Part shown: piece by piece, positions 6,335-10,846 of the stretch
Position numbering within the stretch: the first letter of the stretch is position 1
Layout: the number at the start of each line of letters is the position of its first letter
DNA from: CAVPGH01 sp046726955
GTDB taxonomy: Bacteria > Acidobacteriota > Vicinamibacteria > Fen-336
Direction: 5' to 3'
Length of the DNA stretch: 10,846 bases
NCBI GenBank assembly: GCA_046726955.1
Contig: JBKPBQ010000353.1
Location: 1-10,846 of the forward strand
Program-made: the position numbers and the translations under genes
Notes under the pieces: generated by a model
The model's input: the letters and a program-made list of their open reading frames with translations, nothing else
Database searches by the model: none
Told to the model about the DNA's origin: nothing

Positions 6335-7302
6335 TTCTTCCACTGCTCGAGGTACTGGTCGAGGTTCGCGGGGGTCACGACGTCGACGCCGGAATCCACG
6401 ATCGGCTGCGAAGGGGGGTTGCCCGCCTTCGTGGCCGCGAGCATCTTCACGGGCTCGCTGCCCCAGCCGAAGTACTTCTGGCCGATCAGGACCTGGACCT
6501 TGCCCGCGCGCATGATGTCCGGAGCGGGCGGGATCGTGTCGAAGCTCACGAACTTGGTCTTGGCCGGGTTGACGGGATCGAGGGCGTTGCGCGTGAAGAC
6601 GGGCCAGCCTCCCACCGAGATCCAGGCCCCGAGGTCGCCGTACTTGTTCGTGGCGGTGGCGATGATCTCCGCGCAGCGCACCGGGTCCTCCTTGATGTCG
6701 AAGGTCTCGACGACCTTGACGTTCGGGTGCTTCTTGAGCGCTTCCTGCACGCCCTCGAGGCGCCGCTGGAGGTTGAAGGCGCCCAGGCTCGTGATGATCG
6801 CGACCGTCCCCTTGTCGCCGAGGAGCTTGGCCGTCTCGTCCCCCATGATCTTGCCCGCGGCGAAGTCGTCGACGCCGTAGTAGGCGAGCCGCTTGCTCTT
6901 GGGGGCGTCCGCGTCCCAGGTGATCACCGGGATGCCCGCGGCCACCGCCGTGTTGTTCGTCTCGGTGAGGAAGTCGCCGTTCGTGCACGAGATCGCGATG
7001 CCGTCGACGCCCTGGGTGATGAACGACTCCAGGACCTCCTTCTGCCGCAGCTGGTCCGCGGACTCCGGCGCGCGCCAGATGATCTCGACGTTGCCCAGCT
7101 CCTTGGCCGCGCGCTCCGCCCCGACCTTCGCGTAGTTGAAGACGGGGAGGTCGAGCCCCTTCGGCATCACGGCGAAGCGGAGCTTCTTGCCCGCGGGGGC
7201 GGCGGCGGAGCCGGAGGGCGAAGCCGCGGGCCCGGGAGAGCCCCCGGTGCAGGCGGCGAAGGCGAGCACGGGAAGGAGAAAGAGCGAAGAGCCACGGTTC
7301 AT
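6319..7302 (-). CDS. sugar ABC transporter substrate-binding lipoprotein (Peripla_BP_4 type)
   Basis: This 327-residue protein would capture sugar outside the inner membrane and hand it to the permease. Residues 1-17 form a hydrophobic signal peptide ending FAA before Cys18, a weak lipobox with Phe at -3. A Gly/Pro/Ser/Ala-rich tether of about 20 residues follows. The mature domain begins at KKLRFAVMPKGLDLP and has the periplasmic-binding-protein type I fold of the ribose/rhamnose/AI-2 class, with NGDFLTETNNTAVAAGIPVITWDAD near the hinge and ligand strands. ALKKHPNVKVVETFD and KVQVLIGQKYFGWG are also typical. The ATG at 7302 follows AGGAC at about 5 nt and lies 6 bp after the permease stop. 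GalK overlaps its 3' end, so galactose is a reasonable ligand, but RhaS-like proteins of this class bind other sugars too. Ligand specificity cannot be read from the sequence. Confidence 0.9.
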   Translation of the reverse strand: MNRGSSLFLLPVLAFAACTGGSPGPAASPSGSAAAPAGKKLRFAVMPKGLDLPVFNYAKVGAERAAKELGNVEIIWRAPESADQLRQKEVLESFITQGVDGIAISCTNGDFLTETNNTAVAAGIPVITWDADAPKSKRLAYYGVDDFAAGKIMGDETAKLLGDKGTVAIITSLGAFNLQRRLEGVQEALKKHPNVKVVETFDIKEDPVRCAEIIATATNKYGDLGAWISVGGWPVFTRNALDPVNPAKTKFVSFDTIPPAPDIMRAGKVQVLIGQKYFGWGSEPVKMLAATKAGNPPSQPIVDSGVDVVTPANLDQYLEQWKKWETP

Positions 7303-7308
7303 GGTGTC

Positions 7309-8268
7309 CTAGCTTCCTTTCTTGGCGATGAGCTGGTCCATCACCACGATCACGACCACGACGAGGCCGACGATCAGGCGATCGTAGAACGTCGCCCCCG
7401 GTATCTGGGGCAGGGCGTTTCGGAGCACGCCGAAGATGAGCGTGCCCAGCACCGCCCCCAGCACCGACCCCCGGCCGCCGGAGAGGCTCGCCCCGCCCAC
7501 CACCGCCGAGGCGATGATGTCCAGCTCGTAGCCGGTGGCGAGGTCGGCCTTCCCCTGCCCCTGAACCAGGGTCAATATCACGCCGGAGACGGAGGCGAGC
7601 AAGCCGGCCACGACGTAGACCATCGTCTTCACGCGGCCCACGCGGATGCCGGAGAAGAGCGCGGCCGTCTCGTTGCCCCCGAGCGCGAAGACGGCGCGGC
7701 CCTGCTGGAACGTCTTCATGAAGAACTGGAACAGCACGGCGAGGACGACCATCACGATCGGGGCGAGCCAGTCCTTCGGAATGCCGAAAGGCTGCCAGCC
7801 GCCGGGCAGGCGCCCGGACACGTCGAAGAAGCGCCCTTCCGTAATGATGAACCCGAGCCCGCGCGTGATGCCCATGACGCCGAGGGTCGCGATGAACGGC
7901 GGCAAGCGCACGAGCACGACGAGCGCCGAGCTCAGCATCCCCGCGGCGAAGCCGACTAGAAGTCCCGCGACGACGCTCGGCACGAGCGGCCAGCCGTCGA
8001 GCACGTAGAGGTGGCCGAGAGCGACCCCGGACAGCGCGATCACCGCCCCCGGCGCGAGGTCCACCCCGCCCGAGATGATGACCATGGCTGCCCCGATTGC
8101 GGCGATGCCGTAGATCGAGGAGTACTTCAGGATGAGGAGCGCGTTCGCCTGGTTGAGGAACGGGTGGGTCCGGCCGCCTTCGGGCCAGAGGTACCAGCCG
8201 AAGAAGGCGATCTCCACGAGGAGGATGAGCAGCGTGCTCACCTCGCGCACGCGGAAGAGGGCGTTCAC
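7309..8268 (-). CDS. sugar ABC transporter permease (RbsC/AraH family)
   Basis: This 319-residue inner-membrane protein belongs to the BPD_transp_2 family, the permease type of ribose, arabinose, xylose and galactose importers. It has an N-terminal membrane segment (STLLILLVEIAFFGWYL), the family hallmark MVIISGGVDLAPGAVIALSGV, RLPPFIATLGVMGITRGLGF, and the cytoplasmic coupling region GGNETAALFSGIRVGRVK. It ends in SGGRGSVLGAVLGTLIFGVL and a last hydrophobic helix. The start is the GTG at 8268, whose GTGA overlaps the TGA stop of the ATPase gene by 4 nt, giving clear translational coupling; upstream in-frame codons lie inside the ATPase gene. Only one permease gene is present, so it probably acts as a homodimer, as in the ribose system, unlike the two-permease rhamnose and AI-2 importers. 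Confidence 0.93.
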   Translation of the reverse strand: MNALFRVREVSTLLILLVEIAFFGWYLWPEGGRTHPFLNQANALLILKYSSIYGIAAIGAAMVIISGGVDLAPGAVIALSGVALGHLYVLDGWPLVPSVVAGLLVGFAAGMLSSALVVLVRLPPFIATLGVMGITRGLGFIITEGRFFDVSGRLPGGWQPFGIPKDWLAPIVMVVLAVLFQFFMKTFQQGRAVFALGGNETAALFSGIRVGRVKTMVYVVAGLLASVSGVILTLVQGQGKADLATGYELDIIASAVVGGASLSGGRGSVLGAVLGTLIFGVLRNALPQIPGATFYDRLIVGLVVVVIVVMDQLIAKKGS

Positions 8269-9758
8269 GGACGTACCGCCGTCGCCAGGTGCATGACACT
8301 CTCCTCCGTGGCGCCCGCCGCGTCGATCTCGCCCTGGATGCGCCCCTCGCGCATCACCACGATCCGGTGGGACAAGGCGAGCACCTCCGGAAGGTCGCTC
8401 GAGACCATCAGGCATCCCATGCCCTTCGCCGCCTGCGCGCGCACGGCCTCGTGGATCTCGTACTTCGCCCCCACGTCGACGCCCTTCGTGGGCTCGTCCA
8501 GGAGGAGGAGGCCGGGCCGGGTGAGGAGCCAGCGGGCGAGAAGGACCTTCTGCTGGTTGCCGCCGCTCAGGCGGTCGGGTGTTGCGTGGAGGTCGGGGGT
8601 CTTGATCCGCAGCTCTTCCACGCTGCGCATGCCCGCCTTCTCCTCCTCGCCGCGGTCGATCGTCAAGCGGCCGGAGGCGGTCTCGCGGGCGACGAGCAGG
8701 TTCTCGCGGACACCGAGGTTGAAGAAGAGCCCCTGGTTCTGCCGGTCCTCCGGGCTCAGGGCCAGGCCCGCCCGCACCGCCTGCACGGGAGTCGCGGCCC
8801 GCAGCGGCACGCCGCGCACCTTCGCGGTTCCGGCGTCCGCGCCGTAGAGGCCGAAGAGCGTCTCCACGAACTCGCTGCGGCCGGAGCCCACGAGGCCGAA
8901 GAGGCCCACGATCTCCCCCGGACGGACCTGGATCGAGACGTCCTCGAAGAACGGGCGGCGCGTCAGCCCCTGGACCTCGAGGAGCGGGCCTTCCGGACGC
9001 GGGCCGCCGCTCGCCGCCACCGGGGTCTCGAGCTCGCGCCCGACCATCGCGCGGACGATCTCGCGCGGCGTCGTCGCCGCGCGGTCGAACGTGCCCACGT
9101 ACTCCCCGTCGCGCAGGACGGTGATGTGCTCGCAGAGCCGGAAGATCTCGGGCAGCTTGTGGGAGACGTAGACGAGCGTCGCCCCCTGATCGTGCAGGCG
9201 GCCGAGGATGCGGAAGAGGTCGGCCGTCTCCGCTTCCGTGAGGCAGGTCGTGGGCTCGTCGAGGATGAGGATCCGGCAGTCGAAGGCGAGGGCCCGCGCG
9301 ATCTGGAGGAGCTGGCGGTGCGCGGTGCTGAGGGCGCTCACCTCGTCGTCGGGACGGAGCGCGAGGTGCAGCTCCTTCAGGAGCTCGGCGGTGCGGGTTT
9401 CCATCTCCGCGCGCTTCAGCCGGCCGATCCCGTCCGTCTTCTCGCGGCCGGCGAAGATGTTCTCGGTGACGGTCAGGTTCGGGAAGAGCACCTGCTCCTG
9501 GTAGACCATCCCGATGCCCTGGTCGAGGGCCCGGCGAGGCGTGTCGAGGTCGAGCTTGCGGCCCTCCCAGAGCACCTCGCCGGAGTCGGGGCGCGTGATC
9601 CCGGCCAGGACCTTCATCAGCGTCGACTTGCCGGCCCCGTTCTCGCCCACGAGCGCGTGCGACTCGCCGCGCGCGATGGGAAAGCTCACGCCCCGCAGCG
9701 CGCGCACCGCGCCGAAGGACTTCTTGACGTCCTTGAACTCCAGGCCTGGACTGGACAC
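8265..9758 (-). CDS. sugar ABC transporter ATP-binding protein, tandem NBD (RbsA/AraG/MglA type)
   Basis: This 497-residue protein has two fused nucleotide-binding domains and powers the importer from the cytoplasmic face. The first domain has Walker A GENGAGKST (about 38-46), the Q-loop VYQEQVLFPNLTV, a degenerate signature LSTAHRQLLQIARAL, Walker B ILILDEPTTCLT and the switch SHKL. The second, from about residue 250, has a degenerate Walker A (GLVGSGRSE), a canonical signature LSGGNQQK and Walker B LLLLDEPTKGVD. This asymmetry is normal for the CUT2 sugar class. I favour the GTG at 9758: a TTGAAA (-35) and TAGCGT (-10) 17 bp apart lie just upstream, with 10 nt from hexamer to GTG. An alternative GTG at 9770, with AAAGG 5 nt upstream, would add four residues but would lie within that -10. 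It heads the five-gene operon and overlaps the permease gene by 4 nt. Confidence 0.93.
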   Translation of the reverse strand: MSSPGLEFKDVKKSFGAVRALRGVSFPIARGESHALVGENGAGKSTLMKVLAGITRPDSGEVLWEGRKLDLDTPRRALDQGIGMVYQEQVLFPNLTVTENIFAGREKTDGIGRLKRAEMETRTAELLKELHLALRPDDEVSALSTAHRQLLQIARALAFDCRILILDEPTTCLTEAETADLFRILGRLHDQGATLVYVSHKLPEIFRLCEHITVLRDGEYVGTFDRAATTPREIVRAMVGRELETPVAASGGPRPEGPLLEVQGLTRRPFFEDVSIQVRPGEIVGLFGLVGSGRSEFVETLFGLYGADAGTAKVRGVPLRAATPVQAVRAGLALSPEDRQNQGLFFNLGVRENLLVARETASGRLTIDRGEEEKAGMRSVEELRIKTPDLHATPDRLSGGNQQKVLLARWLLTRPGLLLLDEPTKGVDVGAKYEIHEAVRAQAAKGMGCLMVSSDLPEVLALSHRIVVMREGRIQGEIDAAGATEESVMHLATAVRP

Positions 9759-9768
9759 TCGAAGCCGC

Positions 9769-9797
9769 ACGCTAGCCTTTCGCGAGCCGCGTTTCAA
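9769..9797 (-). promoter_or_regulatory. candidate promoter of the ABC-galK operon (TTGAAA, 17 bp, TAGCGT)
   Basis: On the minus strand TTGAAA (9797-9792) and TAGCGT (9774-9769) are 17 bp apart, the optimal sigma-70 spacing. The hexamer ends 10 nt before the GTG at 9758, so the mRNA would be nearly leaderless. It is the only promoter candidate in the window with both boxes. Confidence 0.5.
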
Positions 9798-9809
9798 CCG
9801 GTCCGCGGC

Positions 9810-9815
9810 TAGGAT
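9810..9815 (+). promoter_or_regulatory. candidate -10 element (TAGGAT) of the decayed secreted-protein gene
   Basis: TAGGAT is followed by 10 nt and the ATG at 9826, with no Shine-Dalgarno between them (GGTCGTCCCC). The geometry matches the leaderless starts at rhaM and the Ldh2 gene. It may still be active although its gene is broken. Confidence 0.42.
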
Positions 9816-9825
9816 GGTCGTCCCC

Positions 9826-10100
9826 ATGCGTGCCTTCCTCCTCGCGGCCGCCGCCCTCGCGGTGGCGGCTTCCCGCCCCGTCCGATCGACCGGCAGGCGC
9901 TCGTGACGCGCCACGATCCGGTGCTCCACCGGCTGGATCCAGAGGCGCCTCTGTCTGTGGGCAACGGCGAGATCGCTTTCACGGCCGACGTCCCGGGCCG
10001 GGGTACGCAGAGATCCTTCGAACCCGAGAGACACGCCCCCGGCTTTCCCGACGACGGGTAGTGGGACGTCCGCTACGAAGGCCTGCGTCGGGCGCCCTGA
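9826..10100 (+). pseudogene. relic of a secreted (glycosidase-associated?) protein: signal peptide, N-terminal and C-terminal fragments
   Basis: ATG at 9826 opens a clear signal peptide (MRAFLLAAAALAVAASRPV) that shifts frame and stops at TGA (9904-9906). The conserved-looking continuation lies in another frame from about 9882: PIDRQALVTRHDP, then VLHRLDPEAPLSVGNGE and IAFTADVPG. An indel in the C-rich tract at 9872-9880 explains the switch. The match to family sequence stops after ADVPG. After some 17 unrelated codons the same frame gives APGFPDDG, a TAG (10059-10061, one change from AAG Lys), WDVRYEGLRRAP and a TGA at 10098-10100. From memory, large secreted proteins of Acidobacteriota and Bacteroidota resembling glycoside hydrolases begin with SVGNGEFAFTADVTG-like text and end with GFPKDGKW...WEGL-like text. 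If so, this is an N-to-C fusion left by an internal deletion of most of the gene, plus a frameshift and a nonsense mutation. The family assignment is recall and unverified. Confidence 0.6.
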
Positions 10101-10107
10101 GACGCGC

Positions 10108-10113
10108 TACGAT
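10108..10113 (+). promoter_or_regulatory. candidate -10 element (TACGAT) of leaderless Ldh2-family gene
   Basis: TACGAT, identical to the rhaM hexamer, is followed by 10 nt (CCTGTCCGCG) and the ATG at 10124. The gap has no Shine-Dalgarno, and no -35 is evident. Confidence 0.55.
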
Positions 10114-10123
10114 CCTGTCCGCG

Positions 10124-10846
10124 ATGGGCACGACGGAACGCTACCGGCCGGATGCACTCACCAACTTCGCGAGCGCGCTCCTCACGCGCGCCGGGCTTCC
10201 CGACGAGAAGGCGCGCGCCGTCGCCGAAATCCTCGTGGAGGCGGACCTCCTGGGCCACACCACGCATGGCCTCGACATGCTCGCCCGCTACCTCCGCGAG
10301 ATCGAGACGGGGGCGATGGCCCGCGACGGCGAGCCGGAGACGCTCCGCGACCGCGGCGCCGCCCTCGTCTGGGACGGGCGCCGGCTCCCCGGACCGTGGT
10401 TGACGAGACGGGCGATCGCCGTCGCCCGCGAGCGTCTGAAGCCGCACCCCACGGTCACTGTGGTCGTGCGCCGCTCGCACCACATCGGCTGCCTCCAGGC
10501 CTACCTGCAGCCGGTGGCGGAAGACGGGCTCGTCATCCTCCTCACCTGCTCCGATCCGTCGGGCGCGGGAGTCGCTCCCTACGGCGGCGTCGCCTCGCGG
10601 ATCACGCCGAACCCGATGGCCGCGGGCTTCCCCACCGACTCCGCCCCGGTCCTCATGGACGTGAGCATGAGCACGACCACGAACGCGCTCACGAAGCGGC
10701 TCGCCGAGACGGGCGGACGGCTGCCCGGGCCCTGGATCGTGGACGCGGAAGGCACTCCGACCGACGACCCGGCAGCGCTCTTCGCCGAGCGGCCGGGAGC
10801 GATCCTGCCCCTCGGCGGCCTCGACCTCGGCCACAAGGGCTTCGCC
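10124..10846 (+). CDS. Ldh2-family NAD(P)-dependent dehydrogenase (malate/L-lactate dehydrogenase fold), 3' partial
   Basis: The first 241 residues of a protein of about 340-350 residues are visible before the window ends. It belongs to the Ldh_2 (YbiC/YiaK/AllD) family of NAD(P)H-dependent 2-keto acid reductases, which have an unusual non-Rossmann fold. Diagnostic sites are GHTTHGL with catalytic-type His48 (usually DSHG; here Thr replaces Ser), the RSHHIG segment near residue 112, TPNPMAAGFPT, MDVSMSTTT, and the nucleotide-binding GHKGF at the cut end. The family includes 2,3-diketo-L-gulonate reductase, ureidoglycolate dehydrogenase and sulfolactate dehydrogenase, so a sugar-acid role fits the neighbourhood but is inference. 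The reading frame is unbroken from ATG 10124, and the upstream TACGAT at 10 nt supports a leaderless start. The gene follows the decayed secreted-protein gene on the same strand with only 23 bp between them. Confidence 0.88.
   Translation, partial: MGTTERYRPDALTNFASALLTRAGLPDEKARAVAEILVEADLLGHTTHGLDMLARYLREIETGAMARDGEPETLRDRGAALVWDGRRLPGPWLTRRAIAVARERLKPHPTVTVVVRRSHHIGCLQAYLQPVAEDGLVILLTCSDPSGAGVAPYGGVASRITPNPMAAGFPTDSAPVLMDVSMSTTTNALTKRLAETGGRLPGPWIVDAEGTPTDDPAALFAERPGAILPLGGLDLGHKGFA

Noticed and set aside
5381..6880. Plus-strand open frame antisense to galK and the binding protein
   Set aside because: Low-complexity shadow translation with no recognisable domain. The opposite strand carries complete enzymes.
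6335..8299. Continuation of the galK frame upstream through the binding-protein and permease genes
   Set aside because: This is an out-of-frame reading of two clear ABC genes. GalK homology begins only near 6334.
8289..9812. Plus-strand 500-codon open frame antisense to the ABC ATPase
   Set aside because: Mirror of the ATPase codons with no motifs; the ATPase has complete Walker and signature sequences.
10073..10834. Minus-strand frame of about 250 codons at the right end
   Set aside because: Antisense to the Ldh2-family gene, whose GHTTHGL and GHKGF motifs settle the coding strand.
1..10846. CRISPR array, tRNA/rRNA genes, transposase or defence genes
   Set aside because: None of these was seen by eye on either strand.

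Overview
The window is GC-rich bacterial DNA holding a sugar-catabolism neighbourhood, packed on both strands with almost no intergenic space. The gene set is a class I xylose isomerase, a DHDPS-family aldolase/dehydratase, L-rhamnose mutarotase, the Leloir enzymes GalT and GalK, a one-permease sugar ABC importer and an Npt1/Npt2-type transporter. Together with the leaderless-looking promoters, this suggests a free-living polysaccharide degrader. Acidobacteriota or a similar high-GC soil phylum is my best guess, with low confidence, because no phylogenetic marker is present.

Layout: (1) 1-155, minus, the N-terminus of an exported protein of unknown function that starts at TTG just downstream of xylA. 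(2) 187-1356, minus, xylA. (3) 1357-1450, a divergent control region that carries a candidate promoter and a 12-codon upstream ORF. (4) 1451-2428, plus, a DHDPS-family aldolase/dehydratase. Its stop abuts, tail to tail, the stop of (5) rhaM (2429-2761, minus). (6) A 49-bp gap with two back-to-back promoters leads to galT (2811-3833, plus). (7) A five-gene minus-strand operon, read from right to left: ABC ATPase (9758-8265), permease (8268-7309), substrate-binding protein (7302-6319), galactokinase (6334-5183) and an Npt1/Npt2-family transporter (from 5177). The transporter frame has no stop at its expected end and runs antisense through most of galT. (8) 9826-10100, plus, the relic of a secreted protein, apparently its N- and C-termini joined by a large internal deletion. 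(9) 10124-10846, plus, an Ldh2-family dehydrogenase cut off by the window edge.

How the genes could work together: the ABC importer would bring in a sugar, GalK would phosphorylate galactose and GalT would exchange it with UDP-glucose. XylA, RhaM, the DHDPS-family enzyme and the Ldh2 enzyme would handle other aldoses and their acids, such as xylose, rhamnose or uronates. The actual substrates are inference.

The most interesting signals are regulatory. Several transcription units start with a TANNNT hexamer followed by only 9-10 nt (14 nt for galT) and then the start codon, which points to leaderless mRNAs. One such start opens a short Arg/Pro-rich leader peptide overlapping the aldolase gene by ATGA. 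I see no CRISPR array, tRNA, rRNA, insertion sequence or defence system.
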